Assembly: GCA_017432285.1 (NCBI GenBank)
Contig: JAFRJM010000006.1
Coordinates: forward strand, 1-64,000
Direction of reading: 5' to 3'
DNA from: Oscillospiraceae bacterium
GTDB lineage: Bacteria; Bacillota; Clostridia; Oscillospirales; Ruminococcaceae
Length of the DNA stretch: 64,000 nucleotides
Shown: positions 16,254 to 27,413 of the stretch, one piece after another
Numbering within the stretch: position 1 is the first letter of the stretch
How the letters are laid out: each line of letters starts with the position of its first letter
Program-made: the position numbers and the translations under genes
Notes under the pieces: model-generated
What the model saw: the letters and a program-made list of their open reading frames with translations, nothing else
The model's database searches: none
What the model was told of the DNA's origin: nothing

Positions 16254-17837
16254 ATGTGTTGTATCATGGGGTTTCAGTCTAAGCTTTATTCCGAAGCTCA
16301 GATCCGTCCCTATTTTGACCGAACAAAATCTCGCGGTCCGGACGATACACGGTATCTGTCTTGTGGAAGTGCTCTTCTGGCGTTCCATAGGCTGGCGATC
16401 ATGGGGTTGCACGACGAGGGAATGCAGCCTTTTGTCCGTGGAGAAAATGCAGTGGTATGCAACGGCGAGCTCTATGGATGGCGCAGCCAGCGTTCTGCAT
16501 TGGAAGAGCAGGGATATGTTTTTCAGAGTGATTCAGATTGTGAACTGCTTTTGCCACTGTATGAGCAGTATGGTCTGGAACTGTTCAGGCATCTGGATGC
16601 TGAGTTTGCTTTGGTCCTTTATGATGGGGCCAAAGATCAGCTCATTGCAGGACGGGATCCTATTGGTATACGTCCGCTTTATTATGGGTATCTGAACGAT
16701 GGCGCGATTATTTTTGCCAGTGAAGCGAAGAACCTGGTTGGCCTGTGCGAGCGGATCCTGCCATTTCCGCCCGGATACTATTACGCGGACGGGATCTTTA
16801 CACGCTATGCCGATCTTACAACAGTAACGGATTACTGTTATGATGACTTGGACACGGTCTGCCGGAATATAAGAGATAAGCTGATCGCAGGTGTGGAAAA
16901 AAGGCTGGACGCTGATGCACCGTTAGGCTTTCTTTTATCAGGAGGTCTGGATTCAAGTCTCGTCTGCGCGATTTCTGCGAAGCTGCTTGGAAGGAAGATC
17001 CGGACGTTCGCGATTGGCATGGACCTTGATCCGATCGATCTAAAATATGCTCAGGAGGCAGCGGATTATATCGGCGCGGAGCACACGGCCTTTTATATGA
17101 CGCGGCAGCAGGTCTTGGACAGCCTCGAAGAAGTAGTTGCTTTGTTAGGTACCTATGATATCACAACGATACGTGCCAGTCTGGGTATGTATCTGTGCTG
17201 TAAGGGGATCCACGAGACCACCGATGTGCGGGTTCTGGTGACCGGTGAGATATCCGACGAACTTTTTGGGTACAAGTACACAGATTTTGCACCTTCTGCT
17301 GAGGCGTTCCAACAGGAAGCGAAGAAGCGTGTGGATGAGCTACATATGTATGATGTGCTGCGTGCGGATCGGTGCATTTCTGTCAACTCTCTGGAGGCGC
17401 GGGTTCCTTTCGGTGATCTGGATTTTGTACGCTATGTTATGTCCATAGATCCGGAAAAGAAACTCAATCGCTACAACATGGGCAAGTATCTGCTACGCTA
17501 TGCTTTTGAGAAGGATAACATCTTGCCTGACAGCATCCTCTGGAGGCAGAAAGCGGCCTTCTCCGATGCAGTAGGGCATTCGATGGTGGACGATCTGAAA
17601 GAATACGCAGAGAGCGTGTATTCAGATGAGGAATTCACTGAGCGTTCAGCTGCCTTTGATTTCGCTCGACCGTTCACAAAAGAAAGTATGCTGTACCGTG
17701 AGATCTTCGAACGGTACTATCCCGGGCAGGCCGCTATGGTCAAGGATTTCTGGATGCCGAACCGCGATTGGGAGGGATGTGATGTGAACGATCCGTCCGC
17801 ACGCGTTTTGTCAAACTACGGAGCGAGCGGAAAATAA
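16254..17837 (+). CDS. asnB: Asparagine synthase, glutamine-hydrolysing
   Basis: This 527-residue enzyme makes asparagine from aspartate, ATP and glutamine. The N-terminal class II amidotransferase domain has the nucleophile Cys2 exposed after removal of Met (MCCIMGF), then RGPDD and VCNGELYG. The C-terminal synthase domain has the PP-loop SGGLDSSLV, ITGEISDE-type and NSLEARVPF segments. The usual MCGI start has Cys in place of Gly here, an odd but small change. The ATG follows GGAGGA. Expression is probably set by the leader at 16120-16246. Codon choice appears somewhat less biased than in neighbouring genes, so recent transfer is possible but not shown. Confidence 0.94.
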   Translation: MCCIMGFQSKLYSEAQIRPYFDRTKSRGPDDTRYLSCGSALLAFHRLAIMGLHDEGMQPFVRGENAVVCNGELYGWRSQRSALEEQGYVFQSDSDCELLLPLYEQYGLELFRHLDAEFALVLYDGAKDQLIAGRDPIGIRPLYYGYLNDGAIIFASEAKNLVGLCERILPFPPGYYYADGIFTRYADLTTVTDYCYDDLDTVCRNIRDKLIAGVEKRLDADAPLGFLLSGGLDSSLVCAISAKLLGRKIRTFAIGMDLDPIDLKYAQEAADYIGAEHTAFYMTRQQVLDSLEEVVALLGTYDITTIRASLGMYLCCKGIHETTDVRVLVTGEISDELFGYKYTDFAPSAEAFQQEAKKRVDELHMYDVLRADRCISVNSLEARVPFGDLDFVRYVMSIDPEKKLNRYNMGKYLLRYAFEKDNILPDSILWRQKAAFSDAVGHSMVDDLKEYAESVYSDEEFTERSAAFDFARPFTKESMLYREIFERYYPGQAAMVKDFWMPNRDWEGCDVNDPSARVLSNYGASGK

Positions 17838-17840
17838 AAG

Positions 17841-17873
17841 AATCAGGAGGACACTGGATCCTCCTGATTTTTT
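17841..17873. terminator. Terminator between asnB and the convergent DUF1294 gene
   Basis: AATCAGGAGGA pairs with TCCTCCTGATT around a seven-base loop, followed by TTTTT on the plus strand. The minus strand also shows a T-rich tail, so it may work in both directions. Confidence 0.85.
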
Positions 17874-17882
17874 AGTTATATG

Positions 17883-18173
17883 TCATATCTGAAAGCTAAA
17901 GCCGTTTTTGTATAAATACCATGCTGCCAGCAGAAGGTGAAGGATGATCATAGCGGGAATTCCATAGCGGAATCTGTTGTGCAGAGTCTTGTGATGGAAC
18001 TGTTTCATGCCTAGATAGGATCCGACAGATCCTCCTATGAAAGCTGTAGTAAGAAGTGTCTTTTCCGGGATCCTTCTCATGCCTTCCATTTTGGCAAATC
18101 TTTTGTCCAGTCCCATCATGATGAAACCGGCTGAATTGATCAATAAAAGGTATATAAGAAAATAGCGTATCAC
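17883..18173 (-). CDS. DUF1294 membrane protein
   Basis: This small 96-residue membrane protein of the DUF1294 family has the typical DKRFA, RIPE and GGSVGSYLGM segments followed by HKT and FRYGIP. There are about three hydrophobic segments. Its biochemical role is unknown. Its start overlaps the SIS gene stop by four bases (ATGA), so the two genes are translationally coupled. Confidence 0.85.
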   Translation of the reverse strand: MIRYFLIYLLLINSAGFIMMGLDKRFAKMEGMRRIPEKTLLTTAFIGGSVGSYLGMKQFHHKTLHNRFRYGIPAMIILHLLLAAWYLYKNGFSFQI

Positions 18174-18904
18174 AGACTGCGTATCCTTCCCTGGTATTTG
18201 TCTATAAGTTTACCATTGTATTCGTCAGAGCCTTCTACGTTTCCGCTCCTGAACACTTCGGGATCCAGCCCTCTCTCTCGGAGGCTCTGGCATGCTGCAA
18301 GTTCAATTGCGTCGCAGATAGCAAGCGTGGCTACGCTTGAGATCGGACCGGCTTTGGTTCCGTCTTCGCAGACAGTCACAACAGCATCGCCGGAGGGTAC
18401 ATGGTTGTCTATGGCCAGGTCGCATACATCGTAGAGGTGCAGACCGTCTTTATGGCGTGACGGTTTTTTCAGGTAAGCATAGGAAGTGATCCCTATAACT
18501 TTTGCGCCTTTTTCTCTGGCACACTGTGCAAATTCGATAATGAAATTATTGATGCCGCTTACAGAAGCCAGGAGAACGGTGTCTTTTTCGGTTATAGGAT
18601 ATCTGGCAATGACTTTATCAGCGTATCCGCTCATTCTTTCAACCTGTGAACTCTTTGCTGCTCCTTCGTGCAGCATAGTGGAAGTATCAAACATAGGATA
18701 AACTGCAGCGAGACCGCCTGCACGATAGAACAGCTCTTCCTCGATCATGTGGGAATGCCCGCATCCGAATGCATAGAGCAGACCGCCGTTTGCTAAAGAA
18801 TCTGCAACATACTTTCCGGCTTCATTTATACGCTCTGTTTCGCTTTCCCAGATCTGCTGAAGTATTTTTACGGAATAAGCAGCATATTCGCCTACAAAAT
18901 CCAT
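18170..18904 (-). CDS. SIS-domain protein, UPF0309-like
   Basis: The 244-residue cytosolic protein has a sugar-isomerase (SIS) fold that binds phosphosugars. The N-terminal half has the FGCGHSHM loop and LLASVSGINNF, the phosphate-binding Ser/Thr region; HVPSGDAVV and GPISSVATLA follow. This pattern resembles the UPF0309 SIS proteins often placed near sugar kinases or N-acetylglucosamine-6-phosphate genes, but no such gene is adjacent here. The substrate is unknown. The gene is divergent from hrcA and heads a two-gene operon with DUF1294. Confidence 0.82.
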   Translation of the reverse strand: MDFVGEYAAYSVKILQQIWESETERINEAGKYVADSLANGGLLYAFGCGHSHMIEEELFYRAGGLAAVYPMFDTSTMLHEGAAKSSQVERMSGYADKVIARYPITEKDTVLLASVSGINNFIIEFAQCAREKGAKVIGITSYAYLKKPSRHKDGLHLYDVCDLAIDNHVPSGDAVVTVCEDGTKAGPISSVATLAICDAIELAACQSLRERGLDPEVFRSGNVEGSDEYNGKLIDKYQGRIRSL

Positions 18905-19033
18905 ATTTGGCCTCCTGTACTGACTTTTTCCTAATTATACCACTATTGATTGGCATATTACATGAGAGGGTAACAAAGTGAGATGGGCAGGAGAACAGTT
19001 TCGGAAAAATGTGCGAATTTTTTGTGAACACCG

Positions 19034-19061
19034 TTGACAACTTCGGAAAATAGTGTATTAT
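19034..19061 (+). promoter_or_regulatory. Heat-shock operon promoter
   Basis: TTGACA (19034-19039), a 16-bp spacer and TATTAT (19056-19061) form a strong sigma-A promoter directly before the CIRCE element. Confidence 0.75.
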
Positions 19062-19065
19062 TATG

Positions 19066-19092
19066 TTAGCACTCGAGAGTAGTGAGTGCTAA
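19066..19092 (+). promoter_or_regulatory. CIRCE operator
   Basis: TTAGCACTC, nine bases, then GAGTGCTAA is an exact match to the CIRCE inverted repeat bound by HrcA. It lies just downstream of the promoter and before hrcA, so the operon is autoregulated. Confidence 0.97.
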
Positions 19093-19117
19093 CAAATGTC
19101 AAAAAGGAGTGCAAAAA

Positions 19118-20131
19118 ATGGATATCAGTCACAGAAAACAGATGATTCTTGCTGAGATAGTTGCGCTCCACACAGATTCGGGAGACCCGATCGGTTCCAG
19201 ACTGTTGCAGGAGTTTCTGAGGGATTTCAGTGTTTCCACAGCGACGCTGAGGAACGAGATGGCTCAGCTTACGACACTTGGACTTCTGGAACAGCCCCAC
19301 ACCTCTGCAGGAAGGATTCCTACAGAAGAGGGATATAGATATTACCTGAACAACCTGATGCAGGCAAAGCCACTTGACAGATCAGAGACAAAGACGATCC
19401 AGAGCGAAGTTAGCAAAATGGATACCGACCCTGATAAAGCGGCTGAGTATGCTGCAGATTCACTGGCAAGCCTCTCCGGACTCGGAGCGATCACGTCCAC
19501 ACCGATCACCACTGAGACGCAGATCAGTTATTACGACCTGGTAAAAGTCGGCAGATATAACATAGCAGTGCTTGGTGTAACGAATATCGGTGCTTTGAAG
19601 ACAAGAGTATGCAGGGCAGATTCAGAACTCAGTGATGAGGACCTTGAATTCATAAGGAACCTTCTCAACAGCACACTGCGTTTCGTCTCGGCTACAGATG
19701 TCACAGAAGACAGGCAGCAGGAGATAATCAAGCAGTGCGGAGACAAGAAGGAGAAGTACGCTGAAGTGATCATAGCTGCGCTGAAGCTCCTTCAGGCGGC
19801 AGGCGACGTAAGAGTGTTCAGGGCAGGACAGAGGACTCTTCTCAGATTCCCCGAGATAGCAGAACATGTGGACGAAGTCGTTAAACTGTTTGAAGACACG
19901 GACGGACTTGCAAAACTGCTCTCCAGTGAAGGAAACGTTGAATGCTACGTGGGAAGGGAACTTGGACCCGGATTTGATAACCTGAGCATGGTGGTCGGAA
20001 GATACCGTGTTGCGGGAGGCGGGCACGGAGGACTAGCGATAGTAGGACCGGTCCGCATGAATTATGAAAACATTGTTCCTAGACTTAGCGCATACTGCAA
20101 GGCGATGAGCGAAGCACTGGCGCAGAGATAG
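19118..20131 (+). CDS. hrcA: Heat-inducible transcription repressor HrcA
   Basis: HrcA binds CIRCE and represses the dnaK operon; GroEL-type chaperones normally keep it active. The 337-residue protein has an N-terminal winged helix (SHRKQMILAEIV, TATLRNEMAQL, SAGRIPTEEGYRYY) and a GAF-like middle and C-terminal part ending with IVGPVRMNYENIVPRL. ATG 19118 follows AAGGAG at 19104-19109; an in-frame start at 19082 lies inside CIRCE and is not used. It is the first gene of hrcA-grpE-dnaK-dnaJ. No groEL lies in the window. Confidence 0.97.
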   Translation: MDISHRKQMILAEIVALHTDSGDPIGSRLLQEFLRDFSVSTATLRNEMAQLTTLGLLEQPHTSAGRIPTEEGYRYYLNNLMQAKPLDRSETKTIQSEVSKMDTDPDKAAEYAADSLASLSGLGAITSTPITTETQISYYDLVKVGRYNIAVLGVTNIGALKTRVCRADSELSDEDLEFIRNLLNSTLRFVSATDVTEDRQQEIIKQCGDKKEKYAEVIIAALKLLQAAGDVRVFRAGQRTLLRFPEIAEHVDEVVKLFEDTDGLAKLLSSEGNVECYVGRELGPGFDNLSMVVGRYRVAGGGHGGLAIVGPVRMNYENIVPRLSAYCKAMSEALAQR

Positions 20132-20168
20132 CCCGGAACAAATGATAACAGGAAGGAGATAACAGATT

Positions 20169-20741
20169 TTGTCCGAAGAAAAAGAAAAAGAGGTCATGGA
20201 AGAAACTGCGGCAGAGAATACCGAAGAAGCAGTTCCAGAGGCCAAACCGGAAGAGAAATCCAAGGATTGCTCCAAAAAGGAAAAGAAAAAGAAGGTTGAA
20301 GAGAAGATCGAAGAGCTGGAGAAGGAGAAAGCTGAGCTTTCAGACAGACTCCTGAGGAAAGCTGCGGAATTCGACAATTACCGGAAGCGTACGGAAAAAG
20401 AAAAACTTGAAAGCGTATCGATTGGTAAGGCAGCAGCTCTCGAAGGAATCCTGCCGGTTTTCGATTCACTGACAATGGCAATGAATACAGAGTGTTCAGA
20501 CGAAAAGTACAAAAAGGGCATAGAACTTACAGTTCAGATGTTCAAGAACGCGCTTGACAGACTTGGAGTCACACAGATGGATTGCCTTGGCAAACCTTTT
20601 GATCCGAATTTCCACAATGCAGTTATGACAGAAGCTGCCGGAGAAGGCGTGGAATCCGGGATCGTCACAAAAGTGCTACAAAACGGCTATATGCAGGGAG
20701 ACAAAGTACTCCGCCATGCGATGGTTGCCGTTTCAGAATAA
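20169..20741 (+). CDS. grpE: Nucleotide exchange factor GrpE
   Basis: GrpE releases ADP from DnaK. The 190-residue protein has a charged, disordered, Glu/Lys-rich N-terminus, a long coiled coil (about residues 35-75, including KAAEFDNYRKRTEKEK) and the C-terminal beta domain with PFDPNFHNAVM and GYMQGDKVLRHAMVAVS. The start appears to be TTG 20169, ten bases after AAGGAG; the next ATG (20196) has no ribosome site. The gene follows hrcA by 37 bp. Confidence 0.95.
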   Translation: MSEEKEKEVMEETAAENTEEAVPEAKPEEKSKDCSKKEKKKKVEEKIEELEKEKAELSDRLLRKAAEFDNYRKRTEKEKLESVSIGKAAALEGILPVFDSLTMAMNTECSDEKYKKGIELTVQMFKNALDRLGVTQMDCLGKPFDPNFHNAVMTEAAGEGVESGIVTKVLQNGYMQGDKVLRHAMVAVSE

Positions 20742-20772
20742 ATATAAAAGTAACTTCATGATAAGGAGATAA

Positions 20773-22641
<1,869 letters not shown>

Positions 22642-22662
22642 TCTACGATAAGGTAGGGGATT

Positions 22663-22687
22663 ACGCGGACGGCATAGCTGTCCGCGT
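22663..22687 (+). other. Hairpin between dnaK and dnaJ
   Basis: ACGCGGAC and GTCCGCGT form a perfect 8-bp stem around a nine-base loop. There is no T-run, so it is more likely an RNA processing or stability element, or a weak attenuator that lowers dnaJ expression. Confidence 0.5.
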
Positions 22688-22707
22688 GTTCCCAAACGGA
22701 TATTAGA

Positions 22708-23892
22708 ATGGCAGATAAACGCGATTACTATGAGGTCCTCGGGATCAACAGGAATGCATCTGTGGATGAGATAAAAAGCGCTTTCCGTAAGCTCAGTAAA
22801 AAGTATCATCCGGACTTGAATCCTGACGATCCTACCGCAGAAGAAAAGTTCAAGGAGATCAACGAAGCATACCAGATCCTTTCTGATCCTGATAAGAAGC
22901 AGAAGTACGATCAGTTTGGTCATGCAGGTGTAGATCCGAACTACGGTGCCGGAGCCGGATACGGCGGATTCAATTCCGCTGGTTTCCAGGATCTGGATCT
23001 TGGAGGCATCTTTGAACAGTTCTTCGGAGCCAATGCTTTCAGCGATTTCCAGGGATATGGCAGGAGTTCGCGCAGGGCTGACCCGAATGCGCCGAGAAAA
23101 GGATCGGATGTATATATAAATCTTGATCTTTCATTTATGGAAGCTGCAAAAGGATGCAGTAAGACTGTATCTGTCAAGGCTTCCGAGACATGCAGTACAT
23201 GTCACGGATCAGGAGCAGCAGACGGCACATCTCCCAAGACATGTTCACGCTGTCATGGTACAGGGTATGTCACCATTGAGAGCAGGGGCATTATGGGCTC
23301 AGTAATGCGCCGTACAGCGGTATGCCCTGAGTGCCACGGTACAGGTAAGACGATCGAGAAGCCGTGCCACAAATGCGGCGGTACAGGTCAGACAACGACT
23401 ACGAAGAAGGTAAAGGTTGACATCCCTGCCGGAATCAACACCGATGATACGATACCGCTCCGCGGATACGGAAATGCCGGTATCAACGGCGGTGCTGCCG
23501 GTGATGCACTTCTAACTATAAACGTCAAAGATGACCCGATGTTCGTGCGTGAAGGATATAACGTCCTGGTGGAGCTCCCTGTAAGTTTTGCTGATGCGGT
23601 GCTTGGTGCAGAAGTAATAGTTCCTACCATAGATGGAAAGATCAAGTTCAACGTTCCAGAGGGCACGCAAAATGACGCGGTATTCCGCCTGAGAGACAAG
23701 GGTATACCGAATCCGAGAAGAGGCGGACGTGGAGATCAGTTCGTCAATGTGAAGATCGAGATACCGCGCAAGCTTAACAAGAACCAGAAGGAACTTCTTA
23801 AGCAGTTTGATGAAAGCCTGAATGTGGAAAAGAACTACGAAAAGAAAAAGACATTCGCAGACAGACTGAAAAAAGTTTTTGGCAAAGAATAA
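22708..23892 (+). CDS. dnaJ: Chaperone DnaJ (Hsp40)
   Basis: This 394-residue co-chaperone stimulates DnaK ATPase and delivers substrates. The J domain occupies about residues 5-70 with HPD in KYHPDLNP, followed by a Gly/Phe-rich linker, four CxxCxGxG-type zinc repeats ([32 protein letters not shown]) and the C-terminal substrate-binding domains. It is the last gene of the heat-shock operon and is closed by a terminator. Confidence 0.98.
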   Translation: MADKRDYYEVLGINRNASVDEIKSAFRKLSKKYHPDLNPDDPTAEEKFKEINEAYQILSDPDKKQKYDQFGHAGVDPNYGAGAGYGGFNSAGFQDLDLGGIFEQFFGANAFSDFQGYGRSSRRADPNAPRKGSDVYINLDLSFMEAAKGCSKTVSVKASETCSTCHGSGAADGTSPKTCSRCHGTGYVTIESRGIMGSVMRRTAVCPECHGTGKTIEKPCHKCGGTGQTTTTKKVKVDIPAGINTDDTIPLRGYGNAGINGGAAGDALLTINVKDDPMFVREGYNVLVELPVSFADAVLGAEVIVPTIDGKIKFNVPEGTQNDAVFRLRDKGIPNPRRGGRGDQFVNVKIEIPRKLNKNQKELLKQFDESLNVEKNYEKKKTFADRLKKVFGKE

Positions 23893-23898
23893 TGATAT

Positions 23899-23935
23899 GG
23901 ACCACAGCTTTAGAGATTGAAGCGGTGGTCCTTTT
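23899..23935 (+). terminator. Terminator of the heat-shock operon
   Basis: GGACCAC pairs with GTGGTCC and GCTT with AAGC inside; TTTT follows at 23932-23935. Confidence 0.85.
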
Positions 23936-24018
23936 ATTCACAGAAATATTTTTGACTGAGAATTGTATTATCAGTAAAATGTTTTTAGAAGAGATTACGA
24001 TTTTAACGGGTGAGATCA

Positions 24019-24768
24019 ATGTACCGTGCTGTATGTCCCAATTGCGGAAAGAGCGTAACGCTCGACGAACCGGCAGTCATATTCTGTCCATACTGTAAGG
24101 CTGAGATTCCTCTTCTGCAGGAAGCGGAAGATCTTGATGAAGATCTGGTCAAGCGTGCAGCAGAGCTGGTTGATATGGGAAATTATGAGCTTCTTATTAC
24201 GACACTTGTCGGAAAAGATGGCAGGCTTTCTATGTTATACAGGGCTTTTGCACAGCTGATGATGATCAACCGAGACTACATTCAGGAAGCAGACAAACTG
24301 TATGATAAGGACAAGGATAAGGCAGCATTCAATGCGCTCAAGAAACTGGCGACAGGCTCTGATGCATACGCCGAGAACCCTATCCACACACGCTATATGA
24401 AGAGGATAGAGGAAGAAGCTGGGAAGTTTGCGGATCTGCTTGAAAAAGGGTCTGAAAAAGAAGGAAAGGTTCTTGCCGGTATTATAACGAAGAAACTGCT
24501 TCTTCCTTCTGCAGACAATGCGAAAAGCCATATTGCCGTAGTTCTTATGGCCGATGATTACAGCTGCCACAAGCTTGTGCCTCTTCTTACAGATGAGGAC
24601 CTCCTCGAGATATATGAGACATACACGCAGGCTCCTGATTTTCACCTCGTTTCACCCAAACAGGTACTGCTGGCCAAGGAGATGAAGAAAGAGATCCATG
24701 ATCGCGGTCTTTTATTGCCCGAAGGTAACAAAGGACTTCTGGACCGCATAAAGCAGTTCTTCAAATGA
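24019..24768 (+). CDS. Zinc-ribbon protein of unknown function
   Basis: This 249-residue protein has an N-terminal zinc ribbon (CPNCG and CPYC, residues 6-27) followed by a mostly helical region rich in charged residues without a motif I recognise. I prefer ATG 24019, since GGTGAG lies just before it; an in-frame GTG at 24010 overlaps that ribosome site. The stop codon overlaps the AGGAGG of the next gene, so it is probably co-transcribed with the flavin reductase. There is no signal peptide or membrane segment. A role in protein or nucleic acid binding is possible. Confidence 0.75.
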   Translation: MYRAVCPNCGKSVTLDEPAVIFCPYCKAEIPLLQEAEDLDEDLVKRAAELVDMGNYELLITTLVGKDGRLSMLYRAFAQLMMINRDYIQEADKLYDKDKDKAAFNALKKLATGSDAYAENPIHTRYMKRIEEEAGKFADLLEKGSEKEGKVLAGIITKKLLLPSADNAKSHIAVVLMADDYSCHKLVPLLTDEDLLEIYETYTQAPDFHLVSPKQVLLAKEMKKEIHDRGLLLPEGNKGLLDRIKQFFK

Positions 24769-24778
24769 GGAGGCAAAA

Positions 24779-25312
24779 ATGGAAGAAGTCAATGTATATG
24801 ATCTGAAATTCAACCCCATGCATGATATTGCCAAGGACTGGATGCTTGTCACAGCGGGCGATGACAAAAACGGTTTCAATACCATGACCGCCAGCTGGGG
24901 CCATATGGGTTCTATATGGGGACACGGAGGCGGAATGCCTACCGCTATCTGCTATGTCCGTCCGCAGAGATATACAAGGCAGTTCATAGACAGGGAGCCG
25001 CTGTACACACTGTGTTTTCTGCCTGTTGAGAAGTACCGCAAGGAACTGGCATATCTGGGATCAAGGTCAGGCAGGGATGAGGACAAAGTCGCTAATGCAG
25101 GACTCCATCCGGTATTCGGAGACGGATATACTTATTTTGAAGAAGCAAATCTTGTCCTTGTTTGCAGAAAAGTGTATCAGACGCCTATCCTGGAAAGCGG
25201 TTTTGTGGACCAGAAAACACTGAACGAGTCATACCCGGAGAGAGATTTCCACGATATGTATCTGGGAGAGATAGTAAAAGTATTTGTATCAGAGGACTCA
25301 AAGTTCATCTGA
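24779..25312 (+). CDS. Flavin reductase-like FMN-binding protein
   Basis: This 177-residue protein has the flavin reductase-like split-barrel fold. NTMTASWGHMGSIWG contains the FMN-contacting segment, followed by ICYVRPQRYTRQFI, typical of this family. Such proteins reduce flavins or use FMN for small redox reactions in the cytoplasm. AGGAGG overlaps the stop codon of the preceding gene. The partner is unknown; a stand-alone role in oxidative defence is possible. Confidence 0.85.
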   Translation: MEEVNVYDLKFNPMHDIAKDWMLVTAGDDKNGFNTMTASWGHMGSIWGHGGGMPTAICYVRPQRYTRQFIDREPLYTLCFLPVEKYRKELAYLGSRSGRDEDKVANAGLHPVFGDGYTYFEEANLVLVCRKVYQTPILESGFVDQKTLNESYPERDFHDMYLGEIVKVFVSEDSKFI

Positions 25313-25344
25313 AGATATAGTTTTATGTATTTGGAGGAATTTCC

Positions 25345-26085
25345 ATGAACGAGTTTTGGTATACGAGCCAAACAATGCGCGCTATCAAAGGAGCAACATA
25401 CCGGTCATTTGAATTGCTTTCTCCTACACACCTGTTCTGGCTTGGATTGACTTTACTGATGACTATCTGGACTTTTACTTGGTTCAAAAAGCAGGACCCT
25501 GAAACCAAGACAAAAGCTTTCAGGATCCTGACAGTCCTTTTGCTGGCAGATGAGATCTTCAAGTATGTAGTGACCTTGGCAACCGGTCAGTTTGAATGGC
25601 AGTTCCTGCCGTTCCATCTGTGCAGCATCAACCTGTTTGTGTGTCTGTGGAACACGCTTCGTCCTAACACTACGGCAAAAGAGATACTGTATACCATATG
25701 CATACCGGCTGCACTCATAGCGCTGCTGACTCCTGCATGGATGCCGCTTCCGATACTGAACTTTATGCATCTGCATTCAGCTACGGTGCATATCATGCTG
25801 CTGCTGTATCCGCTCATGCTGCTTGCGGACGGCTTCAGGCCAAACATAAAGAATATCGGAAAAGTCCTGATATTCCTCGTTTGCGCTGCGATCCTGGCAG
25901 CAGGACTCAATGCCCTGTGGGGAACCAACTTCATGTTCCTTTCCAGAACAGACAACAACCCCATGCTTAACCTAGTTGCTAACATATTTGGGAAGTTCTA
26001 TGTGCTGGGGATGGGCTTGCTTGTAATAGTTGTTCTTATTATTATGTATCTTCCGTGGGTCATCCCCTCGAAGAAGAAAGCCTGA
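25345..26085 (+). CDS. YwaF-like membrane protein (TIGR02206 type)
   Basis: This integral membrane protein of 246 residues has about six to seven transmembrane segments. The pattern FLPFHLCSINLFV with the conserved His and Cys, and ALWGTNFMFLSRTDNNPML, match the TIGR02206/YwaF family, which is distantly related to TMEM164. The function is not established. The gene has a strong GGAGG ribosome site and stands between the flavin reductase and a hydrolase gene, probably in the same transcript. Confidence 0.8.
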   Translation: MNEFWYTSQTMRAIKGATYRSFELLSPTHLFWLGLTLLMTIWTFTWFKKQDPETKTKAFRILTVLLLADEIFKYVVTLATGQFEWQFLPFHLCSINLFVCLWNTLRPNTTAKEILYTICIPAALIALLTPAWMPLPILNFMHLHSATVHIMLLLYPLMLLADGFRPNIKNIGKVLIFLVCAAILAAGLNALWGTNFMFLSRTDNNPMLNLVANIFGKFYVLGMGLLVIVVLIIMYLPWVIPSKKKA

Positions 26086-26109
26086 TCGTATAATTTAAGG
26101 GAGGAAATT

Positions 26110-26862
26110 ATGTATATCCATACTTATGGTAATCCGGGCGATCCTGTCGTTCTACTTTTGCACCCGATGCTGGTGACAGGCGAGCAGATGTTTGACTCTA
26201 TAGGCTCACGTTTGGACGGAAACTATTTTATTATCGCGCCGGATCAGAGCAGTCACGGCAGTGATTCAAGCGAATATGTATCTCCTGAGAAGGACGGAGA
26301 TGATCTGTATCGTTACTTGAAAGACAACAATTATACGGATATCGTTTTGATGAGTACTCTGTCTCTCGGCGGAGTACTGGCCATGCAGCTCCTGAAAAGG
26401 AAAGACCTGAGATTCCATTCTGTTCATATTGATGGGGTTCCGTTGGCACCTATGAAAGGCCTATTGAAGTATCTCACGCCTATTTTGTATGAGACATACA
26501 GGAAAAAGGCCAATAAAGACGAGTCGACTGTTGCAAAAACGCTTACCGGTATGTACGGCGAGAAATTGGGAAAGACTATGGCAGAACAGTTTGGGCATAT
26601 GAGCAGGGAAAGTGTAAAGAAGATAGTCGGTGCCTGCAACTCCGGATGTGCTGTTCCTATAGATGATGAGCAACAGAGACGTATCACTTTTGAGTGGGGT
26701 GAGAAGGAAAGCAACGCAAAGTACGGAAAGGTTCTTGCGGAGGAGATGTATCCCAAATCAAAGATCGTTATCCGCAGCGGATATGATCACTGTACATATA
26801 TGGCCAGTAACACTGATGAGTATGTGAGTGAGATCTGCAGGGAGATTGCGGAAAGGCAATAG
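26110..26862 (+). CDS. Alpha/beta-hydrolase with an atypical nucleophile elbow
   Basis: The 250-residue protein has an alpha/beta-hydrolase fold: HPMLVTGEQM (oxyanion region), APDQSSHGSDS, the elbow STLSLGG, and a C-terminal His in GYDHCTY. The elbow normally reads GxSxG; here the first Gly is Thr, so the Ser of LSLGG would still be the nucleophile but with a tighter geometry. It may be an esterase or thioesterase; the substrate is unknown. It has a GGAGG ribosome site and is followed by a terminator. Confidence 0.8.
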   Translation: MYIHTYGNPGDPVVLLLHPMLVTGEQMFDSIGSRLDGNYFIIAPDQSSHGSDSSEYVSPEKDGDDLYRYLKDNNYTDIVLMSTLSLGGVLAMQLLKRKDLRFHSVHIDGVPLAPMKGLLKYLTPILYETYRKKANKDESTVAKTLTGMYGEKLGKTMAEQFGHMSRESVKKIVGACNSGCAVPIDDEQQRRITFEWGEKESNAKYGKVLAEEMYPKSKIVIRSGYDHCTYMASNTDEYVSEICREIAERQ

Positions 26863-26876
26863 CTCAGAAATAATCG

Positions 26877-26920
26877 ATCCTCAGCGTTGACCAGCTTTGG
26901 TCTGCTGAGGATTTTTGTTT
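26877..26920 (+). terminator. Intrinsic terminator after the hydrolase gene
   Basis: ATCCTCAGC pairs with GCTGAGGAT, and GACCA with TGGTC inside, followed by TTTTTG. Confidence 0.85.
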
Positions 26921-26985
26921 GCAAACTTTTAGTCACAGACATGTCAATGATGTTATACTAATTGAAAAAACAAAGGAGAAGAAGG

Positions 26986-27399
26986 ATGAATAAGGAAGAA
27001 TTGATCGCATTGGCATGGGAAGCCCGAGAAAAAGCATACTGCCCATATTCACAGTTTATGGTCGGGGCAGCCGTTCTGGGTGTGGATGGGAAAGTATACA
27101 CGGGATGCAATATTGAGAATGCCAGTTATGGTATGACAGTCTGTGCAGAGCGCACCGCTATCTTCAAGATGGTTTCCGAAGGCTGCAGGAAGTTTGCCGC
27201 TTTGGCAGTAGTAGGCGGCAGCGACGGCGATGGTGCACCGTGTCTTGCTTGCCGCCAGGTAATGACAGAATTCTGTGAAAACTGGCAGACACCTGTTTAT
27301 GTAAGCGGACCTTCAAAAGTTATTTATTCGCATACTATGGAAGAGGTATGCCCGCTTCCATTCGTAATGTTTGAGAAAAATGAGGATTACCACGACTGA
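26986..27399 (+). CDS. cdd: Cytidine deaminase
   Basis: The enzyme hydrolyses cytidine and deoxycytidine to uridines for pyrimidine salvage. The 137-residue protein is the short tetrameric form. YSQFMVGAAV, TGCNIENASYG, the zinc/catalytic CAERTA and PCLACRQ give three Cys zinc ligands and the catalytic Glu, as in Bacillus-type enzymes. ATG 26986 follows AAGGAG (26973-26978); the earlier in-frame TTG at 26962 would bury that site. Confidence 0.95.
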   Translation: MNKEELIALAWEAREKAYCPYSQFMVGAAVLGVDGKVYTGCNIENASYGMTVCAERTAIFKMVSEGCRKFAALAVVGGSDGDGAPCLACRQVMTEFCENWQTPVYVSGPSKVIYSHTMEEVCPLPFVMFEKNEDYHD

Positions 27400-27413
27400 A
27401 AGGGATAGATAGT

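Noticed and set aside
22663..22687. Hairpin between dnaK and dnaJ as an operon terminator
   Set aside because: No T-run follows, and dnaJ has no separate promoter that I can see.
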